From Alphaproteobacteria bacterium (GTDB lineage: Bacteria; Pseudomonadota; Alphaproteobacteria; Rickettsiales; SXRF01), in NCBI GenBank assembly GCA_020050695.1, contig JAGVKI010000100.1, positions 1-5,631 on the forward strand: a DNA stretch of 5,631 bases. The letters run 5' to 3'. The position numbers and the translations under genes were made by a program. Below the pieces are notes generated by a model. The model had not been told where the DNA came from. It did not search any database and worked only from the letters and a program-made list of their open reading frames with translations. Shown here one piece after another: positions 1-5,631 of the stretch (positions within the stretch are counted from its first letter, which is position 1; each line of letters begins with the position of its first letter).

Positions 1-160
1 CAAAATGGGTAATCCCGGCTTTAATGGCCTCTTCAATGAGGTGGGCCGGTTGGGCTTTGCTGGCGGCCAGCAGTGTCACCGCCCCATGGCTTAAGGGGCT
101 GTTTTTACTGGCGTTATCCAGTTCATTTTCTATGATCTCCAGGGTGGTCGTAATCGTCAT
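1..160 (-). CDS. YggS/PLPBP-family pyridoxal-phosphate-binding protein (partial, N-terminal 53 residues)
   Basis: I found this by translating the minus strand from the ATG at 160-158; the frame stays open to the window edge, so only the N-terminus is present. It begins MTITTTLEIIENELD and contains VTLLAASKAQP followed by an EEAIKAGITHF helix. This matches the start of the YggS/PROSC (PLPBP) family, where the Lys of the LA(V/A)SK motif forms the Schiff base with pyridoxal 5'-phosphate; here that is Lys35. Family members are cytosolic single-domain (alpha/beta)8-barrel proteins that buffer PLP and affect amino-acid and vitamin B6 homeostasis, with no firmly assigned enzymatic reaction. The start is supported by an in-frame stop upstream (TAA, complement of about 199-201), no other ATG/GTG/TTG in between, and an AGGAG at 174-178. 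It is divergent from the porin gene. The assignment rests on a short fragment but the motif is characteristic. Confidence 0.88.
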   Translation of the reverse strand, partial: MTITTTLEIIENELDNASKNSPLSHGAVTLLAASKAQPAHLIEEAIKAGITHF

Positions 161-173
161 ATATATATAGGGT

Positions 174-178
174 CTCCT
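174..178 (-). promoter_or_regulatory. Ribosome binding site of the yggS-family gene, unusually long spacer
   Basis: On the minus strand AGGAG lies 13 nt ahead of the ATG at 160. That is longer than the usual 5-10 nt. Most of the spacer is an alternating TA run that abuts the start codon. No alternative in-frame start would give better spacing, so the long spacer appears real. Confidence 0.5.
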
Positions 179-188
179 ACCCCGAATC

Positions 189-240
189 TTAAAAAATCCT
201 TAAAAAACCAGCCATTTAGCCCATTTGTTGTTGCTATATT
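189..240 (+). promoter_or_regulatory. Candidate porin promoter: phased A-tracts plus extended -10
   Basis: TGCTATATT at 232-240 fits the extended -10 pattern TGnTATAAT, with 5 of 6 matches in the hexamer. No good -35 hexamer sits 17 bp upstream (212-217 reads CCATTT), which is tolerated by extended -10 promoters. Two TTAAAAAA blocks (189-196 and 200-207) have A6 tracts 11 bp apart. With a start site near 247 they fall at about -40 to -58, where an UP element or intrinsic curvature would act. This would give a porin leader of about 165 nt. It is a motif reading only; the start site is not established. Confidence 0.4.
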
Positions 241-336
241 GCCACAGCGGGACCCAAAAGCTGCCGTTTTAGATGCTTATAGGGCGTTACGACTTGCAAG
301 GCTTCTTTCTTTGCACAATAAATACCCAAGGTAAAT

Positions 337-378
337 GCATAGAGTATTTCGCTTTGTGTAGCCTAGAGTATCTTCTAG
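337..378 (+). repeat. Direct repeat GCnTAGAGTAT (24-bp period) with a small inverted repeat in the porin leader
   Basis: GCATAGAGTAT at 337-347 recurs as GCCTAGAGTAT at 361-371 (10 of 11 bases identical, period 24 bp). The second copy also opens an inverted repeat, CTAGA 363-367 with TCTAG 374-378 around a 6-nt loop. ACTCTA at 392-397, next to the Shine-Dalgarno sequence, is an exact complement of TAGAGT in both copies. These could be a DNA operator or alternative RNA pairings; the sequence does not decide. Confidence 0.4.
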
Positions 379-398
379 ACAGATTTTTAAAACTCTAA

Positions 399-403
399 AG
401 GGA
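399..403 (+). promoter_or_regulatory. Porin ribosome binding site
   Basis: AGGGA, within AAAGGGAA, lies 9 nt before the ATG at 413. This supports the chosen start together with the perfect signal peptide that begins there. Confidence 0.7.
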
Positions 404-412
404 ACAAATAGT

Positions 413-1528
413 ATGAAGAAAATTCTCCTCGGATCAACCATCCTCGGCGCTGCCGTCCTGTTCGCAGGTGCTGCAAACGCTGAAACCCCGAAGGTAACTG
501 TTGGCGGCTTCGCTGACTTCCAGGTGGGCGTAACTGACGAAGACCAAGACACCAACCTGCGTTCGCAGGGTTTCCGTAGCGATACGACCCTGACCTTCCG
601 CATTGATGGCAAGACCGACGCTGGTCTTGGCTACGGCGGTGGTATCGACCTCGAAGCTGACGCTACTAACGACGCTCAGTCTCAGGGTACCAATGCTTCC
701 CGTACCTTCGTATATCTCGATGGTAACTGGGGCCGCGTAGAAATGGGTTCCGAAGTCGGCGCTCAGGGCACCATGAAAATTGATGCTTCGAACATCGCTC
801 GTGCAACCGGCGGTATCGACGGTGACTTCTGGTTCTTCACCAGCTCAAGCGCACAGTTCTGGGCTACCCCAGATCTCGCTCTGGGTTATGGCGCAGGCAA
901 CCTGGGTAACGAATCCCAGGAAAACCTGAACAAGGTAACCTACTACACCCCACGTTTCTCTGGCTTCCAGGTTGGCGTAAGCTACACTGTTGACAGCGAT
1001 GACCGTGGTCAGACCGTTACCCGTTCTGACAACAACGCTGGCCAGGCTGAGAACATCTTCTCCGCTGGCGTAAGCTATGACAACACCTTTGGTGATTTCG
1101 CTGTTGGCCTCGCTGCTACCGGTGAAATTGGCGATGCTCAGACCGCTGGTACCGAAGATCTGCAGACCTGGAACGTTGGTGGTAAAGTTGGCTACCAGGG
1201 CTTCACCGTTGCTGCATCTTATGGTGACATCGGCGACAGCCTTCGTACCACCGCTTCCGGCGCTGATGATACCAGCTACTGGACTGCAGGTGTTGCTTAT
1301 GAATACGGTCCATTCGGCGTATCCGCTACCTACCTCGATAGCGAATACGACAACGGCACCGGTCTGGGTGACAACGAATTCCAGAACCTTGCTATCGGTA
1401 CGGATTACAAACTGGCTCCTGGCCTGACCCCGTACGTAGAAGTTAACTTCATTGAAATGGATGCTACTGGCACCGTTAACGATAACGACGCTACCGTCTT
1501 TATCGCTGGTACCCAGCTGAGCTTCTAA
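413..1528 (+). CDS. Outer-membrane porin (general Gram-negative porin family)
   Basis: The product is a 371-residue precursor of a beta-barrel porin, expected to form a diffusion channel for small hydrophilic solutes in the outer membrane. Residues 1-23 are a classic Sec signal peptide: MKK, a hydrophobic stretch, then ANA before Glu24. The mature part is Gly- and Asp-rich, has no Cys, and alternates polar and hydrophobic residues as barrel strands do. VTVGGFADFQVGV near the mature N-terminus, GRVEMGSEVG (107-116, just before the presumed constriction loop 3) and KVTYYTPRFSGFQVGVSYT (174-192) are porin-like. The protein ends in GTQLSF; the terminal Phe is the usual signal for the BAM complex. 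The length suits a 16-strand trimeric porin. Substrate preference cannot be read. Ala is coded almost only by GCT or GCA, with no GCG, unlike the downstream genes, which suggests very high expression. It has its own leader and terminator. Confidence 0.9.
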   Translation: MKKILLGSTILGAAVLFAGAANAETPKVTVGGFADFQVGVTDEDQDTNLRSQGFRSDTTLTFRIDGKTDAGLGYGGGIDLEADATNDAQSQGTNASRTFVYLDGNWGRVEMGSEVGAQGTMKIDASNIARATGGIDGDFWFFTSSSAQFWATPDLALGYGAGNLGNESQENLNKVTYYTPRFSGFQVGVSYTVDSDDRGQTVTRSDNNAGQAENIFSAGVSYDNTFGDFAVGLAATGEIGDAQTAGTEDLQTWNVGGKVGYQGFTVAASYGDIGDSLRTTASGADDTSYWTAGVAYEYGPFGVSATYLDSEYDNGTGLGDNEFQNLAIGTDYKLAPGLTPYVEVNFIEMDATGTVNDNDATVFIAGTQLSF

Positions 1529-1550
1529 TTCAGAAGTTATAAGACAAGAA

Positions 1551-1580
1551 GGGGCGGTGCTTGCATCGCCCCTTTTTTTT
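1551..1580 (+). terminator. Intrinsic terminator after the porin gene
   Basis: GGGGCGGTGC (1551-1560) pairs with GCATCGCCCC (1563-1572) with a single G-U pair. The innermost pair would leave a 2-nt loop, so a 9-bp stem with a CTTG loop is more realistic. Eight T residues follow at 1573-1580. It lies 22 nt after the porin stop codon. This is a textbook Rho-independent terminator acting on plus-strand transcripts; the minus strand lacks a following T run, so it looks one-directional. Confidence 0.92.
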
Positions 1581-1617
1581 GTCTACATTCTCGGCCTAAC
1601 AATCAGGATGCATAACG

Positions 1618-2136
1618 ATGATACGTAATCTGCTTTTGGCCGTATGTTTACTCTCTTATTTGGGCGCTTGCTCTGACGTTGAAAGCGAAACCTACAAGCC
1701 CTATGCCATACGTGATCAGCGCCGTATAGACCGTGGCAAGCTGACAGGTGATGAAGGTCTGTCGATGTTCAACGGCAAAGATCAGAAAGATGGCGGCGGT
1801 AACAGCGCCATTGCGGTCAATAGTTTCCTGTGGCGCGCGACGCTCGATACGCTTTCCTTTATGCCGCTTGCCTCAGCCGATCCGTTTGGCGGCGTAGTGA
1901 TTACCGACTGGTATGAAAACCCTGAAACTCCTGGCGAGCGCTTTAAAGTCAATGCGCTGATCCTTGACCGCACCCTGCGTGCCGATGGCATAAAGCTGAC
2001 GCTGTTTAAACAGAAGGTCGATAAGGCAGGTGCATGGCGCGACACGGCGGTGGACCATAAAATGGAACGCAGCCTGGAAGACACCATCCTGACCCGCGCG
2101 CGCGAACTTAAAGTATCGCAGCTGGGCGGCAAATAA
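1618..2136 (+). CDS. DUF3576-family outer-membrane lipoprotein, function unknown
   Basis: This is a 172-residue predicted lipoprotein. The N-terminus MIRNLLLAVCLLSYLGAC is a short lipoprotein signal with lipobox LGAC (15-18). Cys18 would be lipidated and Ser19 at position +2 favours export to the outer membrane rather than retention. Residues 20-62 are polar and probably flexible, including a GGG run. The core (about 63-168) contains NSFLWRATLDTLSFMPL, ASADPFGGVVITDWY and ERFKVNALILDRTLRADGI, which I recognise as the DUF3576 pattern found in alphaproteobacteria. No catalytic motif is visible. The start is supported by AGGA at 1605-1608, 9 nt upstream, and by the signal peptide. It sits just ahead of leuS and close to lptE, a second lipoprotein gene, which hints at an envelope role, but that is inference from position only. 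Confidence 0.85.
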   Translation: MIRNLLLAVCLLSYLGACSDVESETYKPYAIRDQRRIDRGKLTGDEGLSMFNGKDQKDGGGNSAIAVNSFLWRATLDTLSFMPLASADPFGGVVITDWYENPETPGERFKVNALILDRTLRADGIKLTLFKQKVDKAGAWRDTAVDHKMERSLEDTILTRARELKVSQLGGK

Positions 2137-2145
2137 GACGTAAAA

Positions 2146-2184
2146 CAGATAGTAGCCAGGCAGATTAGTAGTAGCAGATAGTCG
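2146..2184 (+). repeat. Three imperfect CAGATAGT repeats in the leuS leader
   Basis: CAGATAGTAG (2146), CAGATTAGTAG (2161) and CAGATAGTCG (2175) lie 15 and 14 bp apart and fill most of the 49-bp gap before leuS. No purine-rich Shine-Dalgarno sequence is visible in this gap. The repeat may be only drifted slippage sequence. Confidence 0.5.
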
Positions 2185-2185
2185 T

Positions 2186-4777
2186 ATGAGTGAAGCAACC
2201 CCCTCGCGTTATAATGTTCGTGAAGCAGAAAGCCGCTGGCAGAAGCATTGGCAGGATGTAAACGCCTTCAAGGCATCAGACGACAGTGCAAAGCCGAAAT
2301 ATTACGTGCTGGAGATGTTTCCCTATCCGTCTGGTAACATCCATATGGGCCATGTGCGTAACTACACGCTAGGTGACGTTGTAGCGCGCGCTAAACGCAT
2401 GCAGGGCTATAATGTGCTGCATCCCATGGGCTGGGACGCTTTCGGGCTTCCTGCGGAAAATGCCGCGATCCAGAATAATTCCCATCCGGGTGACTGGACG
2501 CTGGCCAATATCGCCACCATGCGTGAGCAACTGAAACTGATCGGCCTGTCCTATGACTGGGACCGCGAACTGGCGACCTGCCTGCCGGATTACTACAAAT
2601 ACGAACAGCAATTTTTCCTGAAGTTCCTGGAAAACGGCCTGGCGTACCGCAAAGAAGCCGAGGTCAACTGGGATCCGGTGGATAATACCGTACTGGCTAA
2701 CGAGCAGGTGATTGAAGGCCGTGGCTGGCGCTCAGGCGCGCTGGTGGAACGCCGCAAGCTTTCGCAGTGGTTCCTGCGCATTTCCGATTATGCGGAAGAC
2801 TTATTATCGGCGCTTGATTCCTTAAAAGAATGGCCGGAAAAAGTGCGTATCATGCAGGATCGCTGGATTGGTAAATCCTACGGCGCGCTGGTGACGCTGA
2901 AGGTCCTGTGCAAAAAGCCGGGGAAAGACCCTATCGAAAGCAGCATCGACATCTACACCACGCGTCCTGATACCTTCTACGGCATGAGTTTTGTGGCCAT
3001 TGCGCCTGAGCACCCGCTGGCCAAGGATATTGCGGCGCATGATCCGAAGGCCGATGCCTTTGTGAAGGAATGCAGCCAGCTTGGCACCTCCGAAGAAGCG
3101 ATCGAGAAGGCTGAAAAGCGAGGGTTTGATACCGGGCTTAAGGCCGTCAACCCCTTCACACAGACCGAGCACCCGCTTTATATCGCCAATTTTGTGCTCA
3201 TGGGTTACGGCACGGGCGCCGTATTTGGCTGCCCGGCGCATGATGAGCGCGATTTCGAATTTGCCAAGAAATATGACCTGGACATAAAGCCTGTCGTCAG
3301 GCCTTCCGATGCACAGCAGCAGGCAGATATATTGCCTTACACCGGCGAGGGCGTGCTTATAAATTCCGGTTTCATGGATGGTATGTCCATTGAACAAGCC
3401 AAGGAAGCTGCCATCAAAGAATTGGCGGCACGCGGCGCAGGCCAGCGCAAAGTCAATTACCGCCTGCGTGACTGGGGCGTATCACGCCAGCGTTACTGGG
3501 GCTGCCCTATTCCAATCATTTACTGCGATGATTGCGGCGCGGTGCCGGTGCCAGATGACCAGCTACCGGTGGAATTGCCGCGCGATATTACGTTTGATAA
3601 ACCGGGCAATCCGCTTGACCACCACCCGACCTGGAAGCATGTGAATTGCCCCTCCTGCGGCAAAAAAGCGCTCAGGGAAACCGATACGTTCGATACCTTC
3701 TTTGAATCCTCCTGGTATTTTGCGCGCTATTGTTCGCCAAAGAGCAAAGAAGCGTTCGACACCAAGGCGCTTGCCTACTGGATGCCGGTGGATTGCTATA
3801 TTGGCGGTATTGAGCATGCGGTGCTGCATCTGCTCTATTCGCGCTTCTTCTCGCGTGCGCTGAACAAGTGCGGCGTTGTGCCCTTTACCGAGCCGTTCAA
3901 GCGCCTGGAGACCCAGGGCATGATCTGCCATGAAACCTATAAGAGTGCGCAAGGTAAATGGCTCTCGCCAGATGAGATTACGCCTGCGGGCACCGGTTAT
4001 ACTGAGAATGCCACAGGCAAAGCGGTCACGGTTGGCCGCACCGAAAAGATGAGTAAGTCAAAGAAGAACACGGTCGATCCCCGCCATATCATGGAAACCT
4101 ACGGCGCGGATGCAGCGCGCCTGTTCATGCTGTCCGATAGCCCGCCTGAGCGTGACTTAGAGTGGACAGATGCCGGTATCGAAGGCGCATGGCGCTATAT
4201 CAATCGTTTGTGGAAGCTGGTGATCGATAATAAATCCCTGCTGGAAACAATAATTGACGGAAAAACCTTATCGGTTTCGGAGCCGAAATTGCTGGCGGTT
4301 CGCAAGGCTACCCATAAAACCATTGCCGCTGTTACGGATGATATTGAGCATTTCCATTTCAATAAAGCCGTGGCGCGTATACGCGAACTGTCGAACCTGC
4401 TTGGTGATACCAGGTTTGAAGGGCAAGATGGCGCCTTCGTGCTGCGCGAAGCACTCGAAGCACTGATTGTGCTGCTTGCTCCGTTCATGCCGCATTTAGG
4501 CGAGGAACTATGGTTGCAGCTTGGCCATAAAGAGACATTGTCCGCCGCTAGCTGGCCAAAAGCCGACAGCAGCCTGATGGTCGATGACAGCGTGACCATT
4601 GCGGTGCAGATCAACGGCAAGCTGCGGGCAACCATCGAATTGCCCAAAGACCTGGATAAGGCGATTGCCGAGCAGAAAGTGCTGGAACTCCAGCCGATAC
4701 GCGAAGCGCTAAAAGATAAAAAAATCAATAAAGTAATCGTGGTTCCTAACCGTATTGTCAATGTGGTGGCAAGCTGA
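2186..4777 (+). CDS. leuS: Leucyl-tRNA synthetase
   Basis: This cytosolic class Ia aminoacyl-tRNA synthetase charges tRNA-Leu with leucine using ATP. At 863 residues it is full length for the bacterial type. In order: HMGH (53-56, the HIGH signature) in FPYPSGNIHMGH; the CP1 editing insertion, roughly 225-420, with TTRPDTFYG (258-266) and GTGAVFGCPAHDERD (342-356), whose Asp356 aligns with the conserved editing aspartate; a zinc module with CDDC (447-450) and CPSC (488-491); TFDTFFESSWYFARY (501-515); KMSKS (621-625); an anticodon-binding helical domain, about 665-800; and the C-terminal tRNA-binding domain ending VVPNRIVNVV. No frameshift or missing catalytic residue is seen, so charging and editing should both work. 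The ATG at 2186 is the only usable start after the in-frame stop at 2153-2155. It has no clear Shine-Dalgarno sequence. The stop codon overlaps the lptE start. Confidence 0.98.
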   Translation: MSEATPSRYNVREAESRWQKHWQDVNAFKASDDSAKPKYYVLEMFPYPSGNIHMGHVRNYTLGDVVARAKRMQGYNVLHPMGWDAFGLPAENAAIQNNSHPGDWTLANIATMREQLKLIGLSYDWDRELATCLPDYYKYEQQFFLKFLENGLAYRKEAEVNWDPVDNTVLANEQVIEGRGWRSGALVERRKLSQWFLRISDYAEDLLSALDSLKEWPEKVRIMQDRWIGKSYGALVTLKVLCKKPGKDPIESSIDIYTTRPDTFYGMSFVAIAPEHPLAKDIAAHDPKADAFVKECSQLGTSEEAIEKAEKRGFDTGLKAVNPFTQTEHPLYIANFVLMGYGTGAVFGCPAHDERDFEFAKKYDLDIKPVVRPSDAQQQADILPYTGEGVLINSGFMDGMSIEQAKEAAIKELAARGAGQRKVNYRLRDWGVSRQRYWGCPIPIIYCDDCGAVPVPDDQLPVELPRDITFDKPGNPLDHHPTWKHVNCPSCGKKALRETDTFDTFFESSWYFARYCSPKSKEAFDTKALAYWMPVDCYIGGIEHAVLHLLYSRFFSRALNKCGVVPFTEPFKRLETQGMICHETYKSAQGKWLSPDEITPAGTGYTENATGKAVTVGRTEKMSKSKKNTVDPRHIMETYGADAARLFMLSDSPPERDLEWTDAGIEGAWRYINRLWKLVIDNKSLLETIIDGKTLSVSEPKLLAVRKATHKTIAAVTDDIEHFHFNKAVARIRELSNLLGDTRFEGQDGAFVLREALEALIVLLAPFMPHLGEELWLQLGHKETLSAASWPKADSSLMVDDSVTIAVQINGKLRATIELPKDLDKAIAEQKVLELQPIREALKDKKINKVIVVPNRIVNVVAS

Positions 4778-5418
4778 TGGCAAATGGGTCGCGTATCGCT
4801 TTAACTATTATGGTTATGCTGCTGGCATCCTGCGGTTTTAAGCCGATGTACAGCAAACAGGCCAAGACAGAGCGCAGCGATTCAGACTCCAAAGTTTATG
4901 ACGGCGTAAAGGTGGATACCATTGCTGGCCGCGACGGGCAGCTGCTGACCATTGAACTCGAAGATGCCTTAAACCCCGAGGGGCGGGTGCCTGGCCGCCC
5001 GGCTTACCGCCTGGCTGCCAGCTTTTCGATGAATGAAGTAGCTATCGGTGTGGGCCGCGACGCGACGGTATCGCGCTTTAACCTGTATTTTGATTCAAAC
5101 TACACGCTGTACCGCAATAGCGACGGTAAGGCGATCACCAGCGGTTCCATTCGCCATATCGGCAGCTATAACAACGCGGCAAACGCCTATTACTCCACGT
5201 ATATCTCGCGTGATGACGGTATCAAGCGTGGCATCACTGAATTAGGCGAACTCTACCGCATGCGCCTGACGTCCTATCTTGCATCGGGTGCGAAGGAAGT
5301 GAAAAACCAGCCTGAACTCAAACCGGTTATTAACTACCCTAATCCGAACTGGCGTGATGGTGCTGCCAGCACGTTAGGTGCTCCTCCTATTCCCGGCGCG
5401 GTTGCCATACCTCAATAA
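4777..5418 (+). CDS. lptE: LPS-assembly lipoprotein LptE
   Basis: LptE plugs the LptD barrel in the outer membrane and helps insert lipopolysaccharide into the outer leaflet. The 213-residue product starts with a lipoprotein signal ending in lipobox LASC (16-19), so Cys19 is the lipidation site. CGFKPMY directly after it is the hallmark CGF(R/K)P(L/M)Y of LptE. The middle contains alternating strands (for example YRLAASFSM at 77-85 and FNLYFDSNYTLYR at 101-113). A helix follows, GIKRGITELGELYRMRLTSYLA (148-169), as in the two-layer LptE fold. Residues 174-213 form a Pro-rich tail beyond the fold. The ATG shares one base with the leuS stop (TGATG), so translation is probably coupled; GGTGG at 4765-4769 is a weak ribosome binding site. 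The leuS-lptE-holA order supports the call. Confidence 0.92.
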   Translation: MANGSRIALTIMVMLLASCGFKPMYSKQAKTERSDSDSKVYDGVKVDTIAGRDGQLLTIELEDALNPEGRVPGRPAYRLAASFSMNEVAIGVGRDATVSRFNLYFDSNYTLYRNSDGKAITSGSIRHIGSYNNAANAYYSTYISRDDGIKRGITELGELYRMRLTSYLASGAKEVKNQPELKPVINYPNPNWRDGAASTLGAPPIPGAVAIPQ

Positions 5419-5449
5419 TTCGGCCACAATAGCGGCTGAAATAACACAC

Positions 5450-5453
5450 AGGG
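5450..5453 (+). promoter_or_regulatory. holA ribosome binding site
   Basis: AGGG lies 9 nt before the ATG at 5463. The 44-bp gap after lptE shows no hairpin with a T run, so lptE and holA are likely cotranscribed. Confidence 0.5.
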
Positions 5454-5462
5454 TTTATTGCC

Positions 5463-5631
5463 ATGAAAATAGCCCCTAAGGCGATAGAAGCCTTTTTAGG
5501 TGCGCCGACCAAGGGATGTCGCGCTTCGCTGCTCTACGGGCCAGATGCGGGGCTTGTTCGTGAACGCGCCAAACGCATAAGTTCTGTGGTGCTTACCGGC
5601 AATGACGATCCTTTTGCCTTTACCGAACTTA
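5463..5631 (+). CDS. holA: DNA polymerase III delta subunit (partial, N-terminal 56 residues)
   Basis: The reading frame from ATG 5463 runs to the window end. It begins MKIAPKAIEAFLGAP and continues CRASLLYGPDAGLVRERAKRI and DDPFAFTEL. The LLYGPDxGLVRERA block and the following DDPF are typical of alphaproteobacterial HolA, the clamp-loader delta subunit that opens the beta sliding clamp at replication forks. The YGPDxGLV segment occupies the place of a Walker A loop but lacks GKT, as expected for delta, which does not hydrolyse ATP. Position after lptE agrees with the usual gene order. About five-sixths of the protein lies outside the window, so integrity cannot be judged. Confidence 0.9.
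   Translation, partial: MKIAPKAIEAFLGAPTKGCRASLLYGPDAGLVRERAKRISSVVLTGNDDPFAFTEL

Noticed and set aside
311..345. TTGCAC (311-316) as a -35 box for the porin
   Set aside because: No -10-like hexamer lies 16-18 bp downstream; the nearest candidates give spacers of 15 or 23 bp with poor matches.
277..612. Minus-strand open frame overlapping the porin leader and signal peptide
   Set aside because: It runs antisense to the start of the porin and gives a low-complexity Arg/Ser/Pro protein with no motif; the porin reading explains the sequence.
1077..1427. Plus-strand alternative frame inside the porin gene
   Set aside because: It is an out-of-frame reading of the porin caused by its biased codons and lacks its own ribosome binding site or domain.
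2095..2104. (CG)5 run, a possible Z-DNA or slippage tract
   Set aside because: It encodes part of TRAREL in the DUF3576 protein in a GC-rich codon context; ten bases are too few to claim a special role.
2822..3397. Long minus-strand open frame (191 codons) opposite leuS
   Set aside because: It lies wholly within the conserved leuS gene, has no recognisable domain, and its composition is what the antisense of a GC-biased coding frame gives.
4195..4761. Minus-strand open frame (188 codons) opposite the leuS 3' end
   Set aside because: Ser/Arg-rich antisense shadow of the anticodon-binding and C-terminal domains, with no family resemblance.
5419..5462. Possible terminator between lptE and holA
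   Set aside because: Only a short GCC/GGC pairing is present and there is no T run, so it does not qualify.

Overview
The window reads as a chromosomal housekeeping locus from a Gram-negative bacterium, most likely an alphaproteobacterium of moderate GC content. Three things point there. There is an outer-membrane porin with a terminal Phe. There are two lipoproteins, LptE and a DUF3576-family protein. The compact order DUF3576 - leuS - lptE - holA, with a YggS-family gene close by, is (from memory) an arrangement typical of alphaproteobacteria. I cannot name a genus. I see no insertion sequence, phage gene, CRISPR array, tRNA or rRNA.

Layout: positions 1-160 hold the 5' end of a minus-strand gene for a YggS/PLPBP pyridoxal-phosphate-binding protein. 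A 252-bp divergent intergenic region (161-412) follows. It carries phased A-tracts, a candidate extended -10 element and repeats in the presumed leader of the porin gene. The porin (413-1528) has a typical signal peptide and beta-barrel features, uses an extreme codon set, and ends at a strong intrinsic terminator (1551-1580). Then comes a same-strand run of four genes: a DUF3576 lipoprotein (1618-2136), leucyl-tRNA synthetase (2186-4777), LptE (4777-5418, overlapping leuS by one base) and the first 56 codons of holA, DNA polymerase III delta subunit (from 5463, cut by the window end).

How the genes relate: the porin looks like a separately transcribed, highly expressed unit. The downstream genes look like an operon mixing translation (LeuRS), outer-membrane biogenesis (LptE, perhaps the DUF3576 lipoprotein) and replication (HolA). 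The window shows no undescribed multi-gene system. The points worth a second look are small: the porin leader architecture, an AT dinucleotide run in the yggS ribosome-binding spacer, a short triple repeat where leuS lacks a Shine-Dalgarno sequence, a Pro-rich LptE tail, and the little-studied DUF3576 lipoprotein.
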